Positions 1 to 5,604 of a DNA stretch of 8,562 nt are shown here, one piece after another. The position numbers and the translations under genes are program-made. Within the stretch, counting starts at the first letter, position 1; each line of letters opens with the position of its first letter. The stretch covers positions 1 through 8,562 of the forward strand of contig JALWQD010000054.1 of the NCBI GenBank assembly GCA_026994735.1. The letters are read 5' to 3'. The notes under the pieces are model-generated. The model saw only the letters and a program-made list of their open reading frames with translations, had not been told where the DNA came from and searched no databases. This DNA comes from Gammaproteobacteria bacterium (GTDB lineage Bacteria; Pseudomonadota; Gammaproteobacteria; SZUA-140).

Positions 1-564
1 GCTGTCGACTGGCACTTTTTTCGTCGTTTAAGTCCGCTCATTATGGTTGGCGTACTGTTGGGTGTCGTGACTGTCGGTTGGTTTGATGAGGCGTTTCTGC
101 GTCTGTTCTATGTCCTGTTTGTCAGTGTCGTGGCCTGGCGTTTGCTGTTTTCGTCACGGCATCACCGGCAAGCAACAGGTGCTCCCCTGGTGGCGGCACA
201 ACAATCACTGGCTGCCGTGCTTGTCGGCCTGTTTTCAAGCTGGCTGGGTATTGGGGGTGGTACGCTGACGACGCCCTTGTTGTTACGCCAGGGGCTGTCG
301 CTCCGTCGCGCCATCGCTACCTCGGCCGCCTGCGGCCTGCCGTTGTCGCTGACCGCTGCCGCCGCCTATACACTCTGGCCCATCTTGCAGGGTGCAGGCC
401 ACAGTCTTGTCTACTGGCCCGTCGTTCTGCCACTGGCCAGCGGCAGCATCTTCGGCGCTTACTGGGGCGCTCGCCAGACGCAGCGCTGGCCGCAAGCCGT
501 TCTCCGCCGTGCCTTTGCGTGCCTGTTGCTGCTTGTGGCCGTGGGGATGTTGCTGGCGCACTGA
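1..564 (+). CDS. TauE/SafE-family membrane exporter (5' partial)
   Basis: The reading frame is open from base 1 and ends at TGA 562-564, so the start lies outside the window; 187 residues are visible. It encodes a hydrophobic inner-membrane protein. The family signature is clear at bases 226-345: a GLFSSWLGIGGG stretch, then a proline-containing TTPLLL segment and an AIATSAACGLP segment, matching the conserved second repeat of TauE/SafE (formerly DUF81) permeases. Members are usually 250-270 residues, so roughly 65-80 N-terminal residues are missing. The family is linked to export of sulfite, sulfoacetate or other organosulfur anions, but many members have no known substrate and nothing here fixes one. 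An internal ATG at 43 lies within a membrane segment and is unlikely to be the true start. The gene is GC-rich compared with the region downstream, which fits core chromosome. No convincing terminator follows it. Confidence 0.9.
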   Translation, partial: AVDWHFFRRLSPLIMVGVLLGVVTVGWFDEAFLRLFYVLFVSVVAWRLLFSSRHHRQATGAPLVAAQQSLAAVLVGLFSSWLGIGGGTLTTPLLLRQGLSLRRAIATSAACGLPLSLTAAAAYTLWPILQGAGHSLVYWPVVLPLASGSIFGAYWGARQTQRWPQAVLRRAFACLLLLVAVGMLLAH

Positions 565-585
565 GTTAACTGGGTTCAAGCGTTG

Positions 586-601
586 AGGCTGTCGAAAAAC
601 C
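586..601. repeat. Possible left terminal end of the degraded IS1182-family element
   Basis: The sequence GGCTGTCGAAAAACCC lies about 50 bases upstream of the broken IS1182 transposase, where a terminal inverted repeat would be expected. From memory, IS1182-family ends often contain a TGTCGAAAAA-like core. No complementary copy is found downstream between 1067 and 1220, so the right end is lost or decayed. Assignment is tentative. Confidence 0.3.
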
Positions 602-653
602 CTTGATTTGGTTAAAATGAGCGGAAAGGATGTCACGGGGATGGACGAGGGAA

Positions 654-1067
654 ATGAGTCGTTATATGGAAGTAACTTACAACCCGATGAAGATGATCCC
701 GGTTTCATTTGAGCAGCAGATTCTCCCCGGCAGTTTTGAATATTCCCTGTCCTATCTAATGGATCATGAACTCGACTTGAGTGCCTTTGATGGTCACTGC
801 AATATTTGGGGTCAGAGTAAAAACTCCGCAGAGTGGAAGTGGGCATTGTGAACGCATCTGAAGCGTAAGATCGACAGCCCGATGGGACGCCACATCTACA
901 GTCAGCGAATCGGTGCCGTGGAACCGGTATTTGGACACATCACAGATACCATCGGCATCCAATGCTTCAGTCTCAGAGGCAGAAAGAAGGTCGATGGCCA
1001 ATGGAAGCTTATGATGATGTTACACAATATCCTGAAGATACACCGATATGGGTGGGCATGGGACTAG
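654..1067 (+). pseudogene. IS1182-family transposase remnant, internally deleted
   Basis: Two pieces of one transposase survive. The first (654-799) reads as the N-terminus of IS1182-type enzymes: MSRYMEVTYNP, then IPVSFEQQILPGSFEYSL and DHELDLSAFD. The second (852-1067) reads as the C-terminus: LKRKIDSPMGRHIYSQR, VEPVFGHI, FSLRGRKKVDGQWKL and a final HNILKIHRYG. Both lie in the same frame, separated by an insert holding a GGGGTCAGAG repeat (800-823) and an in-frame TGA at 849-851. Family members are about 450-500 residues, so some 350 central residues, including most of the DDE catalytic core, are absent. The product cannot be active. An upstream in-frame ATG exists at 630, but family N-termini match best from 654, which has GAGGGA just ahead of it. 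Family assignment is by motif recognition. Confidence 0.8.
800..823 (+). repeat. GGGGTCAGAG repeat, copy 1 (inside the IS1182 remnant)
   Basis: These 24 bases are identical to 1147-1170. The core is ATATTTGGGGTCAGAG followed by TAAAAA. The copy sits exactly where the IS1182 N-terminal homology stops, so it marks the junction of the internal deletion. Unlike copy 2 it has no inverted partner nearby. Confidence 0.85.
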
Positions 1068-1146
1068 ATAGAACAAAAAACATGCTCGGCCATGCACCAT
1101 TGAGCTAAACCATGACAGGTTTATTGGGAATTCTATTCGTTAATAA

Positions 1147-1211
1147 CAATATTTGGGGTCAGAGTAAAAAAATTCCGTTGCGTCTTAACTTTGAGCTCTG
1201 ACCCCAAATAT
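1147..1211. repeat. REP-like inverted-repeat element (GGGGTCAGAG family, copies 2 and 3)
   Basis: ATATTTGGGGTCAGAG at 1149-1164 is the exact reverse complement of CTCTGACCCCAAATAT at 1196-1211. This gives 16-bp arms around a 31-base centre that can fold as a long hairpin. The left arm with its TAAAAA tail is also a 24-bp direct repeat of 800-823. From general knowledge, ends of the type GGGGTCAGAGTAAAA are common around REP-associated tyrosine (Y1, IS200/IS605-like) transposases in gammaproteobacteria. I infer a non-autonomous or decayed member, since no Y1 transposase gene lies in the window. The IS4 element begins right after the right arm. Confidence 0.7.
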
Positions 1212-1219
1212 CCTAGGTT
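1211..1219. repeat. Target-site duplication, left copy
   Basis: TCCTAGGTT directly precedes the left end of the IS4-family element and is repeated exactly at 2495-2503. A 9-bp duplication is within the IS4-family range. The site contains the palindrome CCTAGG, and its first base is the last base of the REP-like right arm. Confidence 0.9.
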
Positions 1220-1239
1220 CACTGCTGTCCCATAAACTT
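1220..1239 (+). repeat. IS4-family element, left terminal inverted repeat
   Basis: CACTGCTGTCCCATAAACTT matches the reverse complement of 2475-2494 at all 20 positions. The match breaks at the next inward base, which begins the transposase stop codon. Confidence 0.93.
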
Positions 1240-2436
1240 TCATGAGAAGCGAAGCCTGAACGAAAGTTGTGGATCAGGTGGAGTTGGCGGCTTACCAACC
1301 AGTAGCGTTTGAAGGTCTCGGCGCTCAAAAAGGTTGAGCTGAAGCAAGCGCAGAATCTGCTGCAGACTGTGGCCGATCGTGCTAGCAAATTTGAGGTAGG
1401 CGAGCAACAGATAGACGCAGATGGCAATCCAGATTTGGGTCATGACGGCATTCCGGGAGGTACCCAGAAAGGTCTTGATCTTCAGGTTTTGTTTGATCCA
1501 TTTGAAGAACAGCTCGATTTGCCAACGGGCTTTGTAGATCTCGGCGATCGTGGCAGCAGCAAGACCGAAGTGGTTGGTCAGAAAATAATACTGGTTGCCG
1601 GTTTCGGTATCTTTGTAACCGATCCGACGCAGGGCAATTGGGCAGTTAGCCGCTTTGGTGCCGCTCAGTTGAATGGTTTGATCGCTAGTCAGCCCTTTGG
1701 CTTTGCAGACTTTTCGGCGGCCAGTGACGCGATAGCGGGCATTTTTTCGCAGGCGAGTCACAAAGAAAATACCTTGAGAATCCAGTTGGTTATACCATGC
1801 GTAGTCGGTATATCCGCGATCCATGACCACGATGCTGCCTTTGGGGAGCTGCAAGGCCCTGGCGGCAGTGATGTCAGAAGTCTTACCGTCAGTGATCGAG
1901 AGAAAGGTTGGCAGCATACCATCATGATCAAGGCCGACATGGAGCTTTACTGCGCCCTTGGTTGTGCGGAATTTGGCCCATGGGAAAACACTGAAACAAA
2001 GATCGATAGTCGAGGCATCAAGTGAGTACAGTCTATTCTTGAAACGAAAGCCATGGCGTGGTGCATGCCCCTCGCATCGGGAAAGGAGTTTGCCGGCCAG
2101 TTGTTCGTAAAGCTCGTAAGGTTGATTTTGATTGATCCTGGCGAGCGTCGAACGGCTGATAGCATGGGTGCCCAAATGGTAGAGCTTGGCAGCCTGAGCG
2201 GAAAGATTGCTCACGACATCGCGAAGGCTGTAACGGCCAGACAACTGGGCGGTTGCCATGGCGACGAATTGAGACCAGCGGCTGGTCTTGCGCAGTTTCC
2301 GGCCTTTATGGTGGCGAATGGCCAAGGACTCGAATTCATGTCTCGGAACCAGTTTCAGTAACTGAGAAAACACGGTATTATGATGACTCAAGGCTTGGTC
2401 TCCTGCTTGTTTATCAATGACTTGTCGTGATTTCAT
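1240..2436 (-). CDS. IS4-family DDE transposase
   Basis: A 398-residue enzyme catalysing cut-and-paste transposition of the surrounding element. The N-terminal region (about residues 20-100; FSQLLKLVPRHEFESL, later RYSLRDVVSNL and KLYHLG) resembles the DUF4372 domain common in this branch of IS4 transposases. The RNase H-like catalytic core follows, with D140 in SLDASTID, D206 in VVMDRGYTDY and E308. E308 lies in a textbook IS4 signature, YKARWQIELFFKWIK, i.e. Y301-(2)-R304-(3)-E308-(6)-K315. The C-terminus is basic. All catalytic residues are present and length is normal, so it should be functional. The ATG at 2436 has no evident Shine-Dalgarno sequence, which fits weak transposase expression. 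The gene points away from the M48 protease gene, so the two are divergent across the IS right end. Confidence 0.95.
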   Translation of the reverse strand: MKSRQVIDKQAGDQALSHHNTVFSQLLKLVPRHEFESLAIRHHKGRKLRKTSRWSQFVAMATAQLSGRYSLRDVVSNLSAQAAKLYHLGTHAISRSTLARINQNQPYELYEQLAGKLLSRCEGHAPRHGFRFKNRLYSLDASTIDLCFSVFPWAKFRTTKGAVKLHVGLDHDGMLPTFLSITDGKTSDITAARALQLPKGSIVVMDRGYTDYAWYNQLDSQGIFFVTRLRKNARYRVTGRRKVCKAKGLTSDQTIQLSGTKAANCPIALRRIGYKDTETGNQYYFLTNHFGLAAATIAEIYKARWQIELFFKWIKQNLKIKTFLGTSRNAVMTQIWIAICVYLLLAYLKFASTIGHSLQQILRLLQLNLFERRDLQTLLVGKPPTPPDPQLSFRLRFS

Positions 2437-2474
2437 TGTATCAAAACAAGTCGGTTTCCAGGCCTTTTTTAGTC

Positions 2475-2494
2475 AAGTTTATGGGACAGCAGTG
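2475..2494 (-). repeat. IS4-family element, right terminal inverted repeat
   Basis: AAGTTTATGGGACAGCAGTG is the exact reverse complement of 1220-1239. It lies 38 bases upstream of the transposase start codon, so that gene's promoter probably overlaps or adjoins this end. Confidence 0.93.
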
Positions 2495-2503
2495 TCCTAG
2501 GTT
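2495..2503. repeat. Target-site duplication, right copy
   Basis: TCCTAGGTT is identical to 1211-1219 and starts immediately after the right inverted repeat. Confidence 0.9.
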
Positions 2504-2535
2504 AGATAGGCATTATCGTTTAAAAATAAACTATT

Positions 2536-2541
2536 TATAAT
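2536..2541 (+). promoter_or_regulatory. Possible -10 box for the M48-pilin gene
   Basis: A perfect TATAAT lies 34 bases before the ATG at 2576, in an AT-rich stretch just outside the IS right end. The hexamer 17 bases upstream (TTATCG, 2513-2518) is a poor -35 match. The core promoter would therefore have survived the IS insertion, while any upstream control sites beyond 2495 were displaced. Confidence 0.4.
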
Positions 2542-2575
2542 TATCACTACAATTTACTCAAAAGGAACTTGAACA

Positions 2576-3769
2576 ATGAATCAACTTATTTACCCACGCG
2601 AACGCACGCTTGGAATTGTCACGCTAGTGCTTGGCGTAATAGTCTGGCTGGCATTAATCGTCGGAACCTTCGGTGGTGCATTAATTGCGCTATTATTTGG
2701 CTTCCTGTTATATCTGTTTATACAATCGACATTGATTGCGCATATCAAAGGGAATGGTGTTGAGTTATCAGAATTACAATTCCCTGACCTATATAGGCAG
2801 TTTACCGATTGCTGTGAAAAATTACAGATCAAGTCTCGTCCACAAGCATATATATTAAATGGTAATGGCGGTCTTAACGCATTTGCTACAAAGTTCCTCG
2901 GCACGCAATATGTTGTTCTCATGACTGATGTGGTCGATGCTATGGATGAGCATGATGATGGGGTAAGCTTCTATATTGGTCATGAACTCGGCCACTTACG
3001 CATGAAACATATAAGTGGTGGATTGCTACGGTGGCCTGCGCTATGGTTACCGTTACTCGGGGCGGCATATTCACGCGCTCGTGAAAGCACCTGTGACCGC
3101 CATGGGCTTGCTTGTTGCAAATCACCCGAAGGTGCTGCACGAGCACTTTCCGCACTCGCAGCGGGTGTTGAGCGCTGGAAAAAACTTGATGTAGAAGCCT
3201 ATTTAAAACAATCTAGTCACTCATCTGGTTTCTGGATGTCATTTCATGAATTAACAGCAGGCTACCCTTGGTTGACTAAACGCGCTGCTCGTGTGATGGA
3301 TATCGAAGCTTCTATGCCAAAACGTAACAGTTTCTCGTATTTATTGGCAGCTTTCATTCCATTTGCAGGGCGCTTGGGTTCAGGTTTTGGTGTGTTGATT
3401 TTGGTCTATATAATTGGCGTTTTAGCCGCTGTCGCCATTCCATCTTATCAACAATATACAATTAAATCTGAATTAGCAGCGACTATTATTTATTCGCAGA
3501 GTGCGCGTGATGCGCTGGGACATTACTATTTAAACAATAAGAAGATTCCTGATTCATTAAATGTTGCAGGTATACAGTCTGAGTTGATCGATGGTTCACT
3601 GATGTCGCTGGACCATAATATGGTACTCACCATCAGCACAAAACGGGGTGAATTAATCTTTACGCCTGCTGCTGATGCTGAAGGTAATATTATTTGGGGT
3701 TGCATGAACGGCAAAGGGCTCAGCCCTGAGCAGTTACCACCATCATGTATCAGCGTCGAAATTAAATAG
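2576..3769 (+). CDS. M48-family zinc metalloprotease with C-terminal type IV pilin-like domain
   Basis: A 397-residue membrane protein with two joined modules. Residues 12-52 form a two-helix membrane hairpin. The protease module (about 60-245) has the zinc motif HELGH (H136, E137, H140), and E170 in ARESTCDRHG is the likely third ligand with D174, as in the M48 (HtpX/Ste24) family. Residues 268-397 resemble a type IV pilin: IIGVLAAVAIPSYQQYT (279-295) is a near-consensus pilin helix, and a C-terminal pair, C376 (IIWGC) and C391 (LPPSC), matches the pilin disulfide loop. The pilin processing site is absent: the positions equivalent to F1 and E5 are both glycine. The module therefore probably stays as a third membrane helix with an outside domain, and the protease faces the cytoplasm as in HtpX. 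AAAGGA at 2561-2566, nine bases upstream, supports the start. Substrate unknown. HtpX-like quality control of membrane proteins is one possibility. No pilus genes are nearby. Confidence 0.88.
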   Translation: MNQLIYPRERTLGIVTLVLGVIVWLALIVGTFGGALIALLFGFLLYLFIQSTLIAHIKGNGVELSELQFPDLYRQFTDCCEKLQIKSRPQAYILNGNGGLNAFATKFLGTQYVVLMTDVVDAMDEHDDGVSFYIGHELGHLRMKHISGGLLRWPALWLPLLGAAYSRARESTCDRHGLACCKSPEGAARALSALAAGVERWKKLDVEAYLKQSSHSSGFWMSFHELTAGYPWLTKRAARVMDIEASMPKRNSFSYLLAAFIPFAGRLGSGFGVLILVYIIGVLAAVAIPSYQQYTIKSELAATIIYSQSARDALGHYYLNNKKIPDSLNVAGIQSELIDGSLMSLDHNMVLTISTKRGELIFTPAADAEGNIIWGCMNGKGLSPEQLPPSCISVEIK

Positions 3770-4009
3770 CGTTAATTAACCTTCCTTATGTGGATATAAA
3801 AATATAATAAATCACTGTCGTTGACTGATAATACACATGCTTAGCCCTGTATTATATGGTTAACTGCGGTCAAGCGTTATATTTGTAAACCAACTACCAT
3901 GCCAGACCCTGAGAGCTTGTCCAGAAGGAACCTTCTCTGACGGTTTCCCGATCTGAATTGTGGTGCTAGCCGTATCAAAGAAGATGAATGAGTGAAAGAA
4001 AGGGAATCA
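3770..4009. other. Intergenic region between the protease and hydrolase genes
   Basis: 240 AT-rich bases with no convincing gene. It contains the palindrome GTTAATTAAC right after the protease stop (3771-3780). It also has a 20-bp near-repeat (3859-3878) of 565-584, and a small inverted repeat AGAAGG/CCTTCT with a two-base centre (3923-3936). None is a proper terminator. Confidence 0.5.
3999..4004 (+). promoter_or_regulatory. Ribosome binding site deciding the hydrolase start
   Basis: AAAGGG five bases before ATG 4010 favours that codon over the in-frame GTG at 3992, which has only a weak AAGAAG upstream. Confidence 0.6.
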
Positions 4010-4696
4010 ATGCGTGAGCAAACCTTGATAGATGGATCTGAGTCATTCACAGTTTCAGTGCGTGAATCTCAAAAACCATCTATATTGGTGCTTTTTGCGG
4101 TGGGTGGAGGTGGCAATCCGGAACGCCATGTTACGCTGTTAGAATCGTTGGCTCAGTCAGGTTGTACTGTTGTTGCGCCGCATTTCCAGCGACTTGCCTC
4201 GCTGACTATTACTGAAGAGGAATTGATGCTCCGGGCACGGCGTTTATCGCTGACACTGGATCCATTCGTTAAACCTGGAACAATAGTGGTGGGTATTGGT
4301 CACTCGATCGGTGCAGCTATGCTCATCGCGCTGGCAGGTGGTCAAATGTGGTTGGGGCCGGGTCGGCGAGTCAATATCTCAGCTGATACACGGTTAAATC
4401 GTTTAGCGCTGCTGGCAACGCCCACAGGTTTTTTCCAGGTACCCGGTGCACTGGATACGGTAAAATCTCCAATTACAATATGGGTCGGCTCTGAGGATGA
4501 TATTACGCCGCCATCACAAAGTGAGTGGTTCATTCAGGCAATGCCTGATTCTCAGGCTGTTGATATTCATGTTGTCGCTGGCGCAGGCCATTTTTCATTC
4601 ATGGATCAGATGCCTCCAGGCGTTGTTGAGCCATTAAAAAACAAGCAGTCATTTCTTCAGGCGCTTTCGGGTGAACTCTGCAAATTTGTTAAATAG
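4010..4696 (+). CDS. Alpha/beta hydrolase, function unassigned
   Basis: 228 residues from the ATG at 4010; a GTG at 3992 would add six residues. The fold is read from the order of elements: a hydrophobic first strand (SILVLFAVGGGGN, residues 24-36) with a glycine-rich oxyanion-type loop, then the nucleophile elbow GHSIGA with S99. An acid follows in WVGSEDDITPP (D163 or D164), then a histidine in GAGHFSFMDQMPP (H194). This is a complete Ser-Asp-His triad in standard spacing, so hydrolysis of an ester or similar bond is expected. No signal peptide or membrane helix is seen, so it is probably cytoplasmic. The small size and the absence of an obvious lid resemble dienelactone-hydrolase-like or short serine-hydrolase families, but I cannot choose a substrate. 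It starts 240 bases after the protease gene and ends 108 bases before the DUF4386 gene, so co-transcription is not evident. Confidence 0.8.
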   Translation: MREQTLIDGSESFTVSVRESQKPSILVLFAVGGGGNPERHVTLLESLAQSGCTVVAPHFQRLASLTITEEELMLRARRLSLTLDPFVKPGTIVVGIGHSIGAAMLIALAGGQMWLGPGRRVNISADTRLNRLALLATPTGFFQVPGALDTVKSPITIWVGSEDDITPPSQSEWFIQAMPDSQAVDIHVVAGAGHFSFMDQMPPGVVEPLKNKQSFLQALSGELCKFVK

Positions 4697-4804
4697 TGTT
4701 TGATGTTGTAGAGCAATAATAACAAGTGACTGTGATCGGTGGCCCCGGTTTGCTCGCATCGAATTGAAAAACTCATCGACACTTTTTTGCTAAAAAGAGA
4801 AAAA

Positions 4805-5368
4805 ATGGACAGTAATAGAAAGATCTCGATAATCGTAGGAATACTGATATTAGTAGCGTACAGCATCCTTGGTAGTAATAATCCAAATGAAAAGATGTTG
4901 GGAATGTTTTTTGAGGTAACAAGCGGGCTTTCTGTTATTGTCATTGCCGTACTAATGTTTCCGTTTTTAAGACCTTTCGGGGAGAAGTTATCTCTATGCT
5001 ATCTTGCCTTAAAAGGCGTTGAAGGAATACTTATGCTCATTGCCGGGGTTTTGTTTTTTATCCACACTGCCTCATTTCTTGATCTGCGCGATAAGATCTA
5101 TTTGCTTCATGGTTATATATTTGCCGTGCCTGCCATGATTTTTTATTATTTATTGTATAAATCAAAACTCATACCAAGGTGGTTGTCAGCTTGGGGAGGG
5201 GTTGCATCTATCTTGTTAGTAATAGTGAATTTAATGGAATTGTTGGGAGTTATTTCTGGATTGGAAATATTGTATCTTCCAATAGTTTTGAATGAAATCG
5301 TATTGGCAATATGGCTCATGTTGAAAGGGTTTGATCTGTCAGCAACAAAAAGTGCCGAAAAAATATAG
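4805..5368 (+). CDS. DUF4386-type integral membrane protein
   Basis: 187 residues, mostly hydrophobic, with about six membrane segments (near residues 8-23, 33-55, 63-87, 99-118, 128-149 and 156-175). Family recognition rests on KSKLIPRWLSAWG (119-131) followed by LNEIVLAIWLMLKGF (162-176), both typical of DUF4386 proteins. The function of this family is unknown. The start at ATG 4805 is chosen because family members begin with a short polar stretch like MDSNRK right before the first helix. The frame remains open upstream to a GTG at 4739, but those 22 residues are polar and not family-like. The upstream ribosome site (AAGAGA) is weak. The gene is strikingly AT-rich with many ATA and TTA codons, unlike the housekeeping genes at the right edge, which suggests acquisition by transfer. 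It converges with the permease gene. Confidence 0.75.
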   Translation: MDSNRKISIIVGILILVAYSILGSNNPNEKMLGMFFEVTSGLSVIVIAVLMFPFLRPFGEKLSLCYLALKGVEGILMLIAGVLFFIHTASFLDLRDKIYLLHGYIFAVPAMIFYYLLYKSKLIPRWLSAWGGVASILLVIVNLMELLGVISGLEILYLPIVLNEIVLAIWLMLKGFDLSATKSAEKI

Positions 5369-5604
5369 TTGTCGCCACTGATAAGAAAATTTAACAAAAG
5401 AAACTGACAGGGCTTTTTTTGGCGCTGGGAAGCTGTCCGATTACCCGGGGCTTCATGTCTGTTCTGTTCGTAGTACAGTTATCTTTGCTTTCTGTTCGCT
5501 CAAGGTGTTCTTTGTGGCGTTGAAAGTTGCCGTCTTCAAATGCACTTCATGTCGGTCATAAATAGTCACTGCTTTGTCCTGTATGGTGTTGCAAATTCGC
5601 AGCA
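5369..5604. other. Convergent intergenic region
   Basis: 236 bases between the DUF4386 gene (+) and the permease gene (-). A run of seven T's at 5414-5420 could serve as the U-tract for plus-strand transcription, but I find no stem in front of it. No coding frame here is convincing. Confidence 0.4.

Larger units (their letters stand above)
1220..2494 (-). mobile_element. Complete IS4-family insertion sequence (1275 bp)
   Basis: Perfect 20-bp terminal inverted repeats, CACTGCTGTCCCATAAACTT at 1220-1239 and its reverse complement at 2475-2494, bracket one intact transposase gene on the minus strand. The transposase stop codon abuts the left repeat. An exact 9-bp duplication flanks both ends (1211-1219 and 2495-2503), so the boundaries are set by the sequence itself. 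Exact repeats, exact duplication and an undamaged gene suggest a fairly recent insertion that may still be mobile. The restored pre-insertion site reads ...CCCCAAATATCCTAGGTTAGATAGG. The specific IS name is not known to me. Confidence 0.95.

Noticed and set aside
1309..2025. A 238-residue plus-strand frame across the IS4 element
   Set aside because: It lies antisense to the intact, motif-rich transposase and shows no family features; it is a shadow frame.
2576..3769. The protease gene as part of a pilus assembly cluster
   Set aside because: No pilus biogenesis genes lie in the window and the pilin-like segment lacks the processing site and Glu5.
3859..3878. TCAAGCGTT sequences (also at 576-584) as integron attC recombination sites
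   Set aside because: The TCAAGCGTT core resembles an attC right side, but the following bases do not fit GTTRRRY and no complementary left-side box is found upstream of either copy.
3923..3936. AGAAGG/CCTTCT inverted repeat as a terminator
   Set aside because: The two-base centre cannot form a normal loop and no T-run follows.
4720..4800. A short frame reading DRWPRFARIELKNSS upstream of the DUF4386 gene, possibly a transposase tail
   Set aside because: It is only about 20 residues, has no recognisable family motif and no matching repeat ends. It is too little to call a relic.
4739..4804. Longer DUF4386 protein starting at GTG 4739
   Set aside because: The extra 22 residues are polar and not family-like, and no ribosome site precedes the GTG.
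5369..5604. Bidirectional terminator between the convergent genes
   Set aside because: A seven-T run is present at 5414-5420 but I found no stem next to it on either strand.
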